A stretch of DNA of 64,000 bases from an uncultured Sphingorhabdus sp. (GTDB lineage Bacteria > Pseudomonadota > Alphaproteobacteria > Sphingomonadales > Sphingomonadaceae), in assembly GCA_947501885.1 (NCBI GenBank), contig CANMXN010000001.1, positions 806,001 through 870,000 of the forward strand, read 5' to 3'. The translations under genes were made by a program, and so were the position numbers. The notes beneath the pieces are model-generated. The model saw only the letters and a list, made by a program, of their open reading frames with translations, was not told the origin of the DNA and ran no database searches. Below are positions 47,994 through 58,062 of this stretch, one piece after another. The stretch's first letter is position 1, and each line of letters begins with the position of its first letter.

Positions 47994-49154
47994 CTAAGCG
48001 CCCGGAAGCTCTAATATGCGCTTAGAAATTACATTGAGCATGACCTCGCTGGTACCGCCTTCAATCGAATTGGCTTTAGTACGCAACCAATTGCGCGCCT
48101 TAGCCCCCTTTTTCGATGCTTCACTCTCCCATTCCAGAGAATCGCTACCGCCTGCTGCCATTACCAATTCATGGCGGCGTTTGTTAAGCTCTGTACCCGC
48201 ATATTTCATCATATTGGGTTGCGCTGGATGACCTTTTTTCGCTTTCAGCTCATCCATAAATAATTCACCCATCGCTTTAAAGGCGAGTGTATCCACATCA
48301 AAGGCCGCCATTTCGGCCCGCATAATCGGATCAAGTGCAACGATTTCATTAAAGGCCGCACCAATGGACGGCATTTCATTGCTAATACCGCCGCCAGAAA
48401 TCATCTCGCGTTCATGGCCCAGCAAATATTTGGCAACATCCCAGCCGCGATTCAATTGGCCAACGATTTGATCTTTGGGAACTTTGACATCGTCAAAGAA
48501 AGTCTCGCAGAACGGCGAATTACCGCTGATTAGCAAAATAGGCTTGGTTGTGACCCCTGCGCTTTCCATATCGAAAAGCAAGAAAGAAATACCGCGATAT
48601 TTATCTTCTTTATCGGTGCGTACCAGACAAAAAATCCAATCCGCCTTATCAGCATAGCTGGTCCAAACTTTTTGGCCATTAACGACCCAATGATCGCCTT
48701 TATCTTCGCCAAAGGTTTGCAAACTTACCAAATCCGAACCACTGCCAGGCTCTGAATAGCCTTGGCACCAACGGATTTCACCGCGTGCTATCTGCGGTAA
48801 ATAATGCAATTTTTGTTCTTCGGTACCAAATTGTAATAATGCAGGGCCAAGCATCCATATACCAAAGCTAGAAAGAGGAATACGGCATCCCATACGCGTC
48901 ATTTCTTGTTTCAAGATTTTTGTTTCAGCAGGATTAAGCCCCCCGCCGCCATATTCAGTAGGCCAATCAGGAACCGTCCAACCGCGTGCGGCATTAACCT
49001 CTAACCATTGTTTTTGAGCATCGCTCTGAAATTGGAAATTACGACCGCCCCAGCATATATCGCTCTCTGACTTTGCGGGTAAGCGCATTTCTGCGGGGCA
49101 ATTTTCTTCTAGCCATTGGATAGTATCTTTTCTGAACTGTTCTAAATCGCTCAT
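47994..49154 (-). CDS. Acyl-CoA dehydrogenase
   Basis: A 386-residue member of the same superfamily. From the ATG at 49154, which has AGGAG upstream, it begins SDLEQFRKDTIQWLEENCPA. Typical blocks: WCQGYSEPGSGSDLVSLQT, DHWVVNGQKVWTSYADKADW, and the C-terminal RTKANSIEGGTSEVMLNVIS. This architecture (pairs of partly degenerate ACADs) is common in bacteria that oxidise branched, aromatic-side-chain or steroid-derived acyl-CoAs. It starts the leftward operon opposite the third dehydrogenase. Confidence 0.9.
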   Translation of the reverse strand: MSDLEQFRKDTIQWLEENCPAEMRLPAKSESDICWGGRNFQFQSDAQKQWLEVNAARGWTVPDWPTEYGGGGLNPAETKILKQEMTRMGCRIPLSSFGIWMLGPALLQFGTEEQKLHYLPQIARGEIRWCQGYSEPGSGSDLVSLQTFGEDKGDHWVVNGQKVWTSYADKADWIFCLVRTDKEDKYRGISFLLFDMESAGVTTKPILLISGNSPFCETFFDDVKVPKDQIVGQLNRGWDVAKYLLGHEREMISGGGISNEMPSIGAAFNEIVALDPIMRAEMAAFDVDTLAFKAMGELFMDELKAKKGHPAQPNMMKYAGTELNKRRHELVMAAGGSDSLEWESEASKKGAKARNWLRTKANSIEGGTSEVMLNVISKRILELPGA

Positions 49155-49428
49155 AATAATTCTCCTACTGTGTGTTTCTATATCACCATTTTTTACTACT
49201 TTACGCAAGCGTCAACTTTACCAATTTTAATTCATTCTATTATCAAAGCCCAATTCCCTAACGTTAGCTCCAACATAGATTTTTAACTGCTCCATTAAAA
49301 ATAATAATCAAAGCCAGAAAATATTGTGCTTTTGTCGAATCACGAAGGATGATTAATCAATTTGGCGCTGGCATTGCTCCACTAATTATGACAGATTAAC
49401 CGAACAATTAATAAGGGATGCTTGATTC

Positions 49429-50679
49429 ATGGATTTTGAACTAACGGAAAAACAAGCCTATTGGCGTAACCAAGTACGCGATTTTATGGAGAGCAATGTG
49501 CGGCCGCGCATTGCCGATTATAAAGCCGACCAAGCCGAAGGTGACCGTTGGAAAGTCATAAACACTATCGAAGAAGAAAAAGCCAAAGCCAAAGCTGCTG
49601 GCATATGGAATTTGTTCATGCCGCCAGCCAATCCAAATCTTACCCATGTTGACGATAGTTTCAAATTTGAAGGCCCAGGCCTCACCAATTTGGAATATGC
49701 ATTATGCGCCGAAGAAATGGGCCGCCTTGAATGGGCCAGCGAGGTGTTTAACTGCAGCGCACCCGACACAGGCAATATGGAAGTATTCCACCGCTATGGA
49801 ACACGCGAACAAAAAGATGAGTGGCTCAACCCGCTGATGAATGGTGAAATTCGCAGTGCCTTCCTTATGACAGAACCGCGCGTTGCCTCGTCCGATGCTA
49901 CCAATATTGAAACCAGCATCAAGCTTGAAGGCGATGAATATGTCATCAATGGCCGCAAATGGTGGTCATCGGGTCTTGGCGATCCGCGCTGTAAAGTCGC
50001 TATAGTGATGGGTAAAACCGACTTTGAAGCAAAGCGCCACCAGCAACAATCGATGATCATCGTGCCAATGGATGCGCCTGGCGTAAATATTATCCGTCAC
50101 CTACCTGTCTTTGGCTATGATGATGCGCCGCATGGCCATATGGAAGTCGACTTGGTTGATGTACGTGTCCCAGCCTCTAACATGCTACTTGGCCCTGGCC
50201 GCGGTTTTGAAATCGCGCAAGGTCGCCTCGGCCCAGGCCGCATTCACCATTGTATGCGCACCATTGGTGTGGCTGAAGAAGCCATTGAGAAAATGGCAAA
50301 ACGCCTCAGCTCGCGCGTAGCATTTGGCAAACGTATTTCCGAGCAAAGCGTATGGGAACAGCGTATCGCAGAAGCGCGTATCGATATTGAGCTTAACCGT
50401 CTATTATGCCTGAAAGCAGCCGATATGATGGACAAAGTTGGCAATAAGGTTGCAGCAGCTGAAATCGCAATGATTAAAGTATCTGCACCGCGCATGGCGC
50501 TTCGCGTCATTGATGATGCCATTCAGGCGCATGGCGGAGGCGGTGTCTCTGATGATTTTGGTCTTGCAAAAGCTTATGCAGGTATTCGCACATTGCGTCT
50601 GGCCGATGGTCCCGATGAAGTGCATAACCGCGCCATTGCACGCATAGAATTTGGCAAACATCCTGCACCAGAAGCCTGA
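49429..50679 (+). CDS. Acyl-CoA dehydrogenase of the ACAD10/11 type
   Basis: A 416-residue dehydrogenase. Compared with the family it has the ACAD10/ACAD11 features: [67 protein letters not shown] and [13 protein letters not shown]. In humans ACAD10/11 this domain is fused to an aminoglycoside-phosphotransferase-like kinase; here a separate kinase gene (51792-52859) lies in the same rightward operon. Known chemistry of that pair is phosphorylation of 4-hydroxyacyl-CoA followed by elimination to an enoyl-CoA. The start lies about 13 bases after AAGGGA. Confidence 0.93.
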   Translation: MDFELTEKQAYWRNQVRDFMESNVRPRIADYKADQAEGDRWKVINTIEEEKAKAKAAGIWNLFMPPANPNLTHVDDSFKFEGPGLTNLEYALCAEEMGRLEWASEVFNCSAPDTGNMEVFHRYGTREQKDEWLNPLMNGEIRSAFLMTEPRVASSDATNIETSIKLEGDEYVINGRKWWSSGLGDPRCKVAIVMGKTDFEAKRHQQQSMIIVPMDAPGVNIIRHLPVFGYDDAPHGHMEVDLVDVRVPASNMLLGPGRGFEIAQGRLGPGRIHHCMRTIGVAEEAIEKMAKRLSSRVAFGKRISEQSVWEQRIAEARIDIELNRLLCLKAADMMDKVGNKVAAAEIAMIKVSAPRMALRVIDDAIQAHGGGGVSDDFGLAKAYAGIRTLRLADGPDEVHNRAIARIEFGKHPAPEA

Positions 50680-50695
50680 ACCCTAGGAGTGCGCA

Positions 50696-51778
50696 ATGAA
50701 AGCAGCGATATTACGCGAAGTCGGTAAAGCGCTAACCATCGAAGATGTCGATATTGCGCAGCCTTCTGCTCGAGAGGTTTTGATTAAAACCAAGGCCGTT
50801 GGTCTATGCCGATCGGACTTGCACTTTCTCGATGGTAGCTACCCGCACCCCTTGCCCTGTATATTGGGGCATGAGGCAGCAGGTATTGTCGAGGCCATTG
50901 GCAGCGATGTTAAGGATGTAAAAGTTGGCGATCATGTGGTGACATTTTTGGCACCACATTGCGGATCGTGCGAACATTGTGATCGCGGTGCGCTCACCCT
51001 TTGCCAAGATCCATCGACTAAACGCAGCGAAAGTGGGGCCCCTAGGCTATCACAAAATGGTGCAGCCTTGCCGCAATTTCTCAATATCTCTGCCTTTGCT
51101 GAGAAAATCCTTGTGCATGAAAATGGCTGCGTTGCTATTGATAAAAATATGCCCTTTGATCGTGCTGCGTTGCTCGGTTGCGCGGTGGTAACTGGATCGG
51201 GCGCCATTATACGCGAGAGCCAAGTAAAAAAGGGCGATAGCGTAGCCGTAATCGGCGCGGGTGGTATTGGCCTAAGCGCAATTAATGCAGCTAAGATTGC
51301 GGGTGCTGCGCACATTATAGCCATTGATCCTTTACCGCAAAAGCTAGAGCTTGCCAAAACTATGGGAGCGACCCATTGCTATGATGCACTGGCGGACAAT
51401 CTAGCAAAGACCATCATCACGGATACTGGCGGCGGCGTGCATCATGCCATCGAGGCCGTTGGCCGCACCGAAACCACAGAACTCGCATGGAACATCACAC
51501 GGCGCGGCGGACAGGCCACCATATTGGGTATGATCGCACCAGGGCAGAATATATCCATTCACGGTCCAACATTTCTGCAAGCAAAAACGATCAAAGGTTC
51601 CCTCATGGGCGGTTCTGTGTTCAAAGATGATATGCCAGAGCTTGCCCAGCAATATCTTAACGGCGATTTGAAATTGGATGATGTCATTGCCGAACGAATA
51701 AGATTAGATGATATAAACATAGGTTTTGATAAGCTGCGTCATAGCGAAAATGCCCGTAGCGTCATTATATTTGAATAA
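50696..51778 (+). CDS. Zinc-dependent alcohol dehydrogenase (MDR family)
   Basis: A 360-residue medium-chain dehydrogenase. Catalytic-zinc Cys and His lie in GLCRSDLHFLDG and GHEAAGIVEAIG; the structural zinc site is CGSCEHC...LTLCQ. The Rossmann motif is VIGAGGIGLSAINAA. It interconverts an alcohol and an aldehyde or ketone, probably handling an oxidised side chain before the acyl-CoA steps. AGGAG precedes the ATG by five bases, 16 bases after the dehydrogenase stop. Confidence 0.9.
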   Translation: MKAAILREVGKALTIEDVDIAQPSAREVLIKTKAVGLCRSDLHFLDGSYPHPLPCILGHEAAGIVEAIGSDVKDVKVGDHVVTFLAPHCGSCEHCDRGALTLCQDPSTKRSESGAPRLSQNGAALPQFLNISAFAEKILVHENGCVAIDKNMPFDRAALLGCAVVTGSGAIIRESQVKKGDSVAVIGAGGIGLSAINAAKIAGAAHIIAIDPLPQKLELAKTMGATHCYDALADNLAKTIITDTGGGVHHAIEAVGRTETTELAWNITRRGGQATILGMIAPGQNISIHGPTFLQAKTIKGSLMGGSVFKDDMPELAQQYLNGDLKLDDVIAERIRLDDINIGFDKLRHSENARSVIIFE

Positions 51779-51791
51779 AGAAGAGGCTTTT

Positions 51792-52859
51792 ATGAACCCG
51801 CAAACTGATATGGTGGGAACCACCCAATTAACCGAACGCGACAGCATAAATGAAGCAAAATTAACGGCTTGGATGCAGAGTAATGTCGATGGATTTGTAG
51901 GACCAATATCGCTCAGCAAATTTAAAGGGGGGCAATCTAACCCAACTTATAAGATCGATACGCAGCAAAGCTCCTATGTGCTACGCCGCAAACCAATGGG
52001 CAATTTGCTACCATCTGCGCATGCCGTTGATCGTGAATTTAAAATTATCAGCAGTCTACACCCAACTGGCTTTCCCGTGGCGCGGCCATTTGGTCTATGC
52101 GATGATGATGATATCATTGGTTCGATGTTCTATGTCATGGATATGGTCTCAGGACGCACACTTTGGGATGGTACCTTGCCTGGCTTAGAAGCGGCCCAAC
52201 GCACGGCCATTTACAACAATATGCTCGATACTCTAGCGCAATTGCACAGCTATGACATTGATGCTGTTGGCCTGTCTGATTTTGGCAAAGCTCAAGATTA
52301 TTGCGCACGGCAAATTCACCGTTGGCGCAAACAATATAAATTATCCGAAACCGAAACTATTCCAATGATGGATAAACTCATTGAATGGCTACCGCAAAAT
52401 ATTCCAACGCAGCATCATAACAGCATCGTTCATGGAGATTATCGTTTAGACAATTTGATATTTGCCAATGATAGCGCTAATATTCTGGCCGTGCTAGATT
52501 GGGAATTATCGACGCTCGGTGATCCGCTGGCTGACTTTACTTATTATCTAATGAGCTGGGTTATGCCGCCCGAGGGACGCAGCGGCATATATGGGGTTGA
52601 TTTTACGGCTCTTGGTATCCCGACAATGGAAGAGGTGATCGCGCGCTATTCCGAAAAAACAGGCTTTGATGATATGAGCAATATCAATTGGTATCTGGCC
52701 TATAACCTGTTCCGTATTGCCGCTATTTTGCAAGGCATTAGAAAGCGCGTCGAAGAGGGTACAGCCAATAGCCCGCAAGCCGCCGAAATGAGCAATCGCG
52801 TATTACCATTGGTGGAATCGGCATGGACGCAAGCACAAAAAGCAGGAGCAGATTTATGA
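51792..52859 (+). CDS. Phosphotransferase (APH/ACAD10-11 kinase-like)
   Basis: A 355-residue aminoglycoside-phosphotransferase-fold protein. It has the substrate region QSNPTYKID with the ATP Lys region LRRKPMG, the Brenner motif [12 protein letters not shown] (catalytic Asp) and the DFG-like [19 protein letters not shown]. It is most similar in layout to the kinase half of ACAD10/11 and to LvaA-like 4-hydroxyacyl-CoA kinases, so antibiotic resistance is unlikely. The ATG at 51792 is chosen over 51726, which would overlap the alcohol dehydrogenase; 13 bases separate the two genes. Confidence 0.9.
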   Translation: MNPQTDMVGTTQLTERDSINEAKLTAWMQSNVDGFVGPISLSKFKGGQSNPTYKIDTQQSSYVLRRKPMGNLLPSAHAVDREFKIISSLHPTGFPVARPFGLCDDDDIIGSMFYVMDMVSGRTLWDGTLPGLEAAQRTAIYNNMLDTLAQLHSYDIDAVGLSDFGKAQDYCARQIHRWRKQYKLSETETIPMMDKLIEWLPQNIPTQHHNSIVHGDYRLDNLIFANDSANILAVLDWELSTLGDPLADFTYYLMSWVMPPEGRSGIYGVDFTALGIPTMEEVIARYSEKTGFDDMSNINWYLAYNLFRIAAILQGIRKRVEEGTANSPQAAEMSNRVLPLVESAWTQAQKAGADL

Positions 52860-53644
52860 GCGAATTAGAGGGTAGAATTGCTATAGTTACAGGTGCGGGA
52901 AGTGGAATTGGTCGCGCCACATCATTGCTCTTTGCACAAAATGGCGCAACTGTTGTTGCTGCTGATGTAAGCGATGATGTGAATGAAACCGCATCTTTAC
53001 ATGATAATATTCATGCTGTTCAATGCGACGCTGGCAATGAGCAAGCCATTGAAAGACTAGTCAATGATACGGTCAAAGCTCATGGCAAGCTCGATATATT
53101 CTATGCCAATGCAGGAATTTCTGGCGGATGGCATGGATTATTCGATCAAAGCGCAGACGATTGGGCCGAAATATTACGTGTCAATTTGATCGGGCCATTT
53201 TTAGCCATTAAATATGCGGGTAAAGTGATGGCGGATGCCGGCAAAGGATCCATCATTGCAACGGCCAGCGTTGCTGGCCTAAACTCTGGCGCAGGTGGTC
53301 CTGCTTACAGCGCATCAAAAGCTGGTGTGATTAATTTGGTACGTGTGGGTGCACAGCAGCTTTGCGATCATAATATTCGCGTGAATGCCATTTGCCCTGG
53401 CCTGATCGAAACAGGCATGACTAAACCCGTTTATGATATGGTGCGTGCCAAAGGCAAAGAAGACAAAATCGGACAGCTCAACCCCTTAAGGCGCGGAGGC
53501 GTACCCGACGAAATTGCGCAAGCCGCGCTCTTTTTAGCATCTGATCGCGCATCCTATGTCAATGGTCATGCTATGGTCGTTGATGGCGGTTTAGTGAGTT
53601 CGCATCCTGTATCGCGCCAAGAATTTGGTCAAACTGCGGGATAA
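52856..53644 (+). CDS. SDR family oxidoreductase
   Basis: A 262-residue short-chain dehydrogenase. [13 protein letters not shown] is the cofactor loop, [10 protein letters not shown] the NNAG-equivalent, and the catalytic Ser/Tyr/Lys lie in [10 protein letters not shown] and YSASKAG. Its ATG overlaps the upstream kinase stop (ATGA), so both are translated together. It completes the rightward operon dehydrogenase–alcohol dehydrogenase–kinase–SDR and may act on a hydroxyacyl intermediate. Confidence 0.9.
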   Translation: MSELEGRIAIVTGAGSGIGRATSLLFAQNGATVVAADVSDDVNETASLHDNIHAVQCDAGNEQAIERLVNDTVKAHGKLDIFYANAGISGGWHGLFDQSADDWAEILRVNLIGPFLAIKYAGKVMADAGKGSIIATASVAGLNSGAGGPAYSASKAGVINLVRVGAQQLCDHNIRVNAICPGLIETGMTKPVYDMVRAKGKEDKIGQLNPLRRGGVPDEIAQAALFLASDRASYVNGHAMVVDGGLVSSHPVSRQEFGQTAG

Positions 53645-53669
53645 AATAACAACACCTATTCATAAAAAA

Positions 53670-53693
53670 ACCGCCGAGATTACTCTTGGCGGT
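53670..53693 (-). terminator. Intrinsic terminator of the secreted-protein gene
   Basis: Stem ACCGCCGAGA / TCTTGGCGGT (one G-U) with loop TTAC, followed on the minus strand by seven T (53670-53664). It is downstream of the leftward gene 53724-54281. The rightward tail is weaker, so any action on the SDR operon is secondary. Confidence 0.8.
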
Positions 53694-53723
53694 CTTAAAA
53701 GCGATTTTCTTTAAAATGAAGAA

Positions 53724-54281
53724 TTAATTCAATTGGATGAATTGCACATTCCCAGCCGTAACTCCGCAAGCAAAGCTTGCTGCTGTTGGGCCAGCCAAAT
53801 CACCATCAACACGCCATCCATCACCATCGCGGCTTACATTGCGGATTTGATTGATATTATATTCACTGCCTGCACTTTGCAAAGCAGCGTTAGAACATAG
53901 GTTGATCGCATTGCCAATATCATTGCTAATAACATTACCTTGCGGAGCGCTTTGTGGGAAGTTTTGCGGTGCTCTTTGCGGCGAGCGCCTCTGATAATCA
54001 CCACGTCTTTTTCTATTGGAAGAACCAGCTAATATAGCGATACCGCCCAAAATAGCCGCACCAACCAAAATATCACCACCTCTTATGCCGCGGCGATGCT
54101 TGCGAAAACGGCGACGGCGGCGGTCTTGATTATCTTCAATCCAGGTCGGTTCACCTTGCTCAACGCTGGTATCGCCTAATTCCACTATTGGGTTAAACTC
54201 TGCCGCAGTAACAGGAGCAATGGGCATTACCACCATGGAAACCACAGCGGTGGCTAAACTATATTTTTTCAGTCTTTTCAT
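53724..54281 (-). CDS. Secreted basic protein, paralog of the next gene
   Basis: A 185-residue protein from the ATG at 54281 (supported by AGGGA). A signal peptide runs to about residue 26 (VTAAEF). A very basic patch (RRRRFRKHRRG) precedes a hydrophobic Gly-rich segment (GGDILVGAAILGGIAILAGSS), then a Gln/Pro-rich linker and a C-terminal domain with two Cys (INLCSNAAL and SFACGVTAG) and GWRVDGDL. No family recognised. The layout, a short GIAAA-type hydrophobic segment plus a small Cys-linked domain, matches the neighbouring gene, so they are paralogs. Confidence 0.65.
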   Translation of the reverse strand: MKRLKKYSLATAVVSMVVMPIAPVTAAEFNPIVELGDTSVEQGEPTWIEDNQDRRRRRFRKHRRGIRGGDILVGAAILGGIAILAGSSNRKRRGDYQRRSPQRAPQNFPQSAPQGNVISNDIGNAINLCSNAALQSAGSEYNINQIRNVSRDGDGWRVDGDLAGPTAASFACGVTAGNVQFIQLN

Positions 54282-54392
54282 TTCATATTCCCTGATCACA
54301 TACGCCATAATATTAATTATGCACTTAAGATATATGGTCCAGCCTGTATCCAAGCTGAACCATTTTTAACTATTTGACAGGATATATTATCT

Positions 54393-54926
54393 TCATCCTA
54401 AACCACGAAGCCTAACTTCGCTTACTCTGCCGCTATCAACATAACATGTGAAACGGCCCCGATCGCTATATTTATTGTAACGATCACCTTTGGTTACAAT
54501 AAGATTGCCTTTAATCCTATAACCGTAACGCGTCCGTTTAATATCACGAATGTTCGTTACATCGGCATATCCGAGATAAGAGGCTTTATGCTCTGTTTGA
54601 CGGATACATTTGCGAATTGCTCTGCGTGATCCATCACGGTGAAAACCAGCACGTTGGCGTTTAAAACGTTCGCGCTTATATCCTCTGCCACGATAATCAT
54701 TATTATAACCTCTATTATATTTTACATCATGGTGACGCTTATCCTTTTTCGAAGATAATATAGCCGCCAGTCCGCCAATGATGACGGCTCCTGCAATAAT
54801 TTCGCCTGCGCCTATTTTGTCGCGGTGATGTTCATTAGCATGTGCTGGAACGGCAGAGACTGCCATTGCTCCAGCAGCGGTTGTTGCTGCTATGGTTTTA
54901 GCGAATGCTTTATTTAGCAATTTCAT
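54393..54926 (-). CDS. Secreted basic protein, paralog of the previous gene
   Basis: A 177-residue protein. Signal peptide to about residue 30 (PAHANEHH), hydrophobic GAGEIIAGAVIIGGLAAIL, a strongly basic Arg/Lys/Tyr stretch, then the C-terminal domain RKCIRQTEHKA ... YRIKGNLIVTKG ... RFTCYVDSG with two Cys. This order mirrors the preceding gene. Strong AAGGAG before the ATG. Possibly an envelope-associated protein; the function is unknown. Confidence 0.65.
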   Translation of the reverse strand: MKLLNKAFAKTIAATTAAGAMAVSAVPAHANEHHRDKIGAGEIIAGAVIIGGLAAILSSKKDKRHHDVKYNRGYNNDYRGRGYKRERFKRQRAGFHRDGSRRAIRKCIRQTEHKASYLGYADVTNIRDIKRTRYGYRIKGNLIVTKGDRYNKYSDRGRFTCYVDSGRVSEVRLRGLG

Positions 54927-55093
54927 GTCATGTCTCCTTATTTATCTTCGATTGGCTGATTGCCTTTCGATGATTAAGGTATAGATGATTCGCTATGATT
55001 CTTTACTGAACTGCCTTGTCAGCTTATGTTAATATAAATAGCGCTTTTTATGAACGATTAAGTGATTGATTATTAAAGGTAAAGATATTATCT

Positions 55094-55780
55094 ATGGAAT
55101 TTAACGGCAAATTTTGGCTAAAAAGCATAGCTTATATTTTAATAATTTTAATCATAATTGTGATATTTTATGCCTTTATAGGGTGGTATCAAGCAAGAAG
55201 TGATGCGCAGGAGCTTCAGCAAATTGCGCAAGATATGCGTGATAATGGATTAAGCGTGGAAGAATTAGGCGAGAGTGAAGATGGTGAAAACCGTGCCGCC
55301 CTTATAATTCGTGTTGAAGACCCTAATTTTTATGAGCATGGTGGCTATGATCTTAGCACTGCGGGTGCTGGGCAAACAACTATCACACAATCGCTAGCCA
55401 AAAATCTAGCATTTGATGATTTCAAACCAGGTTATCAAAAAATCCGTCAAACCGCCTATGCTATTGGCCTCGAAGGCGCGATGAGCAAAGACGATATATT
55501 CATCTTATTTCTCAACACCGTTCAAATGGGCCGTTTTCCAACAGGCTGGATCGAGGGTTTACACCGTGCTGCCAAATTACAGTATCGCAAAGACACTGCA
55601 GAACTAACCGATGATGAATTTATCGAGCTCGTTGCCGTTATGATCGCCCCAGGGGACTTACGTCTTGACCGTGAGAGTGCAGAGCGAGATGAGCGCGTTG
55701 AGCGCATCAAACGATTGCTTGCGAATGAGTGCACACCCATTGACCATGGTGATGTCTGGCTCGATGGATGTGCAGCTTAA
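55094..55780 (+). CDS. Monofunctional GT51 peptidoglycan transglycosylase-like protein
   Basis: A 228-residue protein with one N-terminal transmembrane helix (about residues 10-30) and the GT51 motif ENRAALIIRVEDPNFYEHGG with Glu75 in the catalytic position and Asp76 beside it, followed by GQTTITQSLAKNL. These are the lipid II-polymerising motifs of biosynthetic transglycosylases. The penicillin-binding transpeptidase domain is absent. The size is that of MtgA-like enzymes. The gene stands alone and lies between divergent promoters. Confidence 0.85.
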   Translation: MEFNGKFWLKSIAYILIILIIIVIFYAFIGWYQARSDAQELQQIAQDMRDNGLSVEELGESEDGENRAALIIRVEDPNFYEHGGYDLSTAGAGQTTITQSLAKNLAFDDFKPGYQKIRQTAYAIGLEGAMSKDDIFILFLNTVQMGRFPTGWIEGLHRAAKLQYRKDTAELTDDEFIELVAVMIAPGDLRLDRESAERDERVERIKRLLANECTPIDHGDVWLDGCAA

Positions 55781-55782
55781 AT

Positions 55783-57954
55783 TTATTCTTTAATTTCTAA
55801 TCCTGTCCATTGTGCCAAGAAAGAATAAATATCCGAAAATTCCTCGATAATTTTATCCGTAGGCTTTCCGCTACCATGGCCAGCACGGCTCTCAATGCGG
55901 ATAATTTTAGGGTTATTACCAGTATCGGCTGCTTGCAATGCGCTGATATATTTAAAGCTATGGCCCGGTACAACACGGTCATCAGTATCGGCTGTGGTAA
56001 CAATCAACGCGGGATATTGTGTGCCTGATTTAATATTATGATAGGGTGAATAACTCAGTAGGTTTTTAAAATCAGCTTCTTTGTTAGGATAACCATAATC
56101 ATCTACCCAATAGCGCCCTGCCGTAAAGCGATCAAAACGTAACATATCCATAACGCCAACGGCGGCATGGCCTGCTGCAAATAGGTCAGGGCGTTGGTTC
56201 GCAACCGCCCCTATGAGCAATCCACCATTAGAACGCCCTTCTATTGCCAATTTACCTTTGGTACTAATACCTTCAGCGATTAGATACTCTCCAGCGGAAA
56301 TAAAATCATCAAACACATTTTGTTTATTCTGCAATCGGCCAGCATCATGCCATTCTTTGCCATATTCACCGCCACCGCGCAGAGAAGCTTGGGCAAAAAC
56401 GCCGCCAGATTGCAGCCACGCCATTCGTGTGGGTGAATATCCTGGCGTCAGTGAAATGTTGAAACCACCATAACCATATAATAATGTTGGTGCACCTTTG
56501 CTCATATCAACATCTTTGTGATGCACCACAAACATGGGGACAGACGTTCCATCCTTTGATTTATAAAATTTTTGTGTGGTTACATAGTCATTAGGATCAA
56601 AAGCTAATTTAGGTTGCGCAAAAGATGTAGTTGCGCCCGTTTTGGTATCCAAGCGATAGATAGCACCTGGTTGGGTAAAATTAGAAAAACGATAAAATGT
56701 TTCAGGATCACCTGGCTTTCCAATAAAACCTCCTGCTGTCCCGATGGCATTAAGATTAATATCACCAACAATATTACCATCCAGGTCTACCATGGTGGCC
56801 AATGATTTTGCATCTTCCATATATGATAAAATCATGCGATCGCCCACGATACGCGCACTCGATAAGGTCGCTTTACGCTGCGCCACCAAATCAGACCAAA
56901 TAGGTTCTTCATCCGATAAATCCACTTTAACAGCACGAAGGCGCGGTGCTTTATTATCCGTAATAAAATATAATGTATCACCAATGCCTTCAACAAGTTG
57001 CCAATCATTATCAAAACCAGAAATAAGTTTTTGTGGTTTCCAGTCTCCCTTGCCAATAGGAACGATCGAAATCTCATATTTCTCATCCGTACCAGATGAT
57101 GATGTAATCACGGCCCATTTATTATCATGTGTAACTTCGGCGCTATGCCCTAATTTTGGATTATCGGGGGTCGCATAAATTGGAATATCGGCTGATTGCG
57201 GCGTTCCCAATTTATGATAATAAATAGTCTGGTTTAAATTAAGCGATTGGAACGCTTCACCCTCTTTTGGCCTGGGGAAACGCGAATATAAGAAACCATC
57301 ACTACCCACCCACGATATAGTACTAAATTTAACCCAATTAATCTCATCACTCAATGTTTCACCACTGTTGACATCGATCACTTTCAAAGTACGCCAATCA
57401 CTACCGCCATCTTGGATACTATAGATTAATTTATTGCCATCACTCGACGGGGTCCATCCCGCCAGAGCAGTCGCGCCATCCTTGGCCCATAGATTAGGGT
57501 CGATTAGAACGCGTCCTTCACCATTAAGCTGCTCTCGTACATAGAGGACAGATTGATTTTGCAAACCATCGTTACGGGTATAAAAATAGCGAGCGCCTGA
57601 CTTTCTTGGAAAACCAAAACGTTCATAGTCAAATAATTTCTTCATGCGTGCCGACAAGATATCGCGGCCTGATAATGTATCTAAATAGCTATTGGTGACA
57701 ACATTTTGTTCTTCCACCCATTTGGCCACATCTTCATTAACCCGTACATCATCTTCCAACCAACGATAAGGGTCAGCCACATCAACACCAAATTGCTTTT
57801 CTACCACATCAACAGTGCGGGTTTCAGGATAAGCTATAGAGACAGTTAATTCGCTTTCCGACGCCTCATCATTAGCGGCATGTGCGGCTATACTCATGCC
57901 AGAAACTAGCGCCGTTGATACCAAAATTTTTGCAAAATAACCCAAGGCCATCAT
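55783..57954 (-). CDS. Secreted prolyl oligopeptidase
   Basis: A 723-residue S9A peptidase with signal peptide (MMALGYFAKILVSTALVSGM...HAA). The beta-propeller starts after about residue 80; the catalytic domain carries GRSNGGLLIGA (nucleophile Ser), the Asp region TADTDDRVVPGHSF and the His of RAGHGSGKP. The length matches prolyl endopeptidase. It would cut after proline in short peptides in the periplasm. GGAGAG lies before the ATG; the rplQ-operon terminator lies upstream. Confidence 0.92.
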   Translation of the reverse strand: MMALGYFAKILVSTALVSGMSIAAHAANDEASESELTVSIAYPETRTVDVVEKQFGVDVADPYRWLEDDVRVNEDVAKWVEEQNVVTNSYLDTLSGRDILSARMKKLFDYERFGFPRKSGARYFYTRNDGLQNQSVLYVREQLNGEGRVLIDPNLWAKDGATALAGWTPSSDGNKLIYSIQDGGSDWRTLKVIDVNSGETLSDEINWVKFSTISWVGSDGFLYSRFPRPKEGEAFQSLNLNQTIYYHKLGTPQSADIPIYATPDNPKLGHSAEVTHDNKWAVITSSSGTDEKYEISIVPIGKGDWKPQKLISGFDNDWQLVEGIGDTLYFITDNKAPRLRAVKVDLSDEEPIWSDLVAQRKATLSSARIVGDRMILSYMEDAKSLATMVDLDGNIVGDINLNAIGTAGGFIGKPGDPETFYRFSNFTQPGAIYRLDTKTGATTSFAQPKLAFDPNDYVTTQKFYKSKDGTSVPMFVVHHKDVDMSKGAPTLLYGYGGFNISLTPGYSPTRMAWLQSGGVFAQASLRGGGEYGKEWHDAGRLQNKQNVFDDFISAGEYLIAEGISTKGKLAIEGRSNGGLLIGAVANQRPDLFAAGHAAVGVMDMLRFDRFTAGRYWVDDYGYPNKEADFKNLLSYSPYHNIKSGTQYPALIVTTADTDDRVVPGHSFKYISALQAADTGNNPKIIRIESRAGHGSGKPTDKIIEEFSDIYSFLAQWTGLEIKE

Positions 57955-57979
57955 ATTCTCTCCAAATTTACGCTCACAA

Positions 57980-58016
57980 ATAAAATAGGCCAGAAGCGTA
58001 TCGCCTCTAGCCTATT
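57980..58016 (-). terminator. Intrinsic terminator of the ribosomal-protein operon
   Basis: Minus strand: AATAGGC-x-AGA-x-GCG paired with CGC-x-TCT-x-GCCTATT (two mismatches), short loop, followed by TTTATTTG. It is 46 bases after the rplQ stop. Confidence 0.75.
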
Positions 58017-58062
58017 AATCCAAATAAAAATTTCAAATAAGTGAAATTAAATATCTTTAAGT

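Noticed and set aside
49258-49267. Palindrome CTAACGTTAG between divergent acyl-CoA dehydrogenase genes as an operator
   Set aside because: It is only ten bases long, no regulator gene is nearby, and such palindromes occur by chance.
51726-51791. Earlier ATG for the kinase gene
   Set aside because: It would lie inside the alcohol dehydrogenase gene, and the ATG at 51792 fits both the spacing and the domain start.
51792-52859. Aminoglycoside resistance gene
   Set aside because: The fold is APH-like, but the context is an acyl-CoA dehydrogenase operon and the layout matches ACAD10/11-type kinases.
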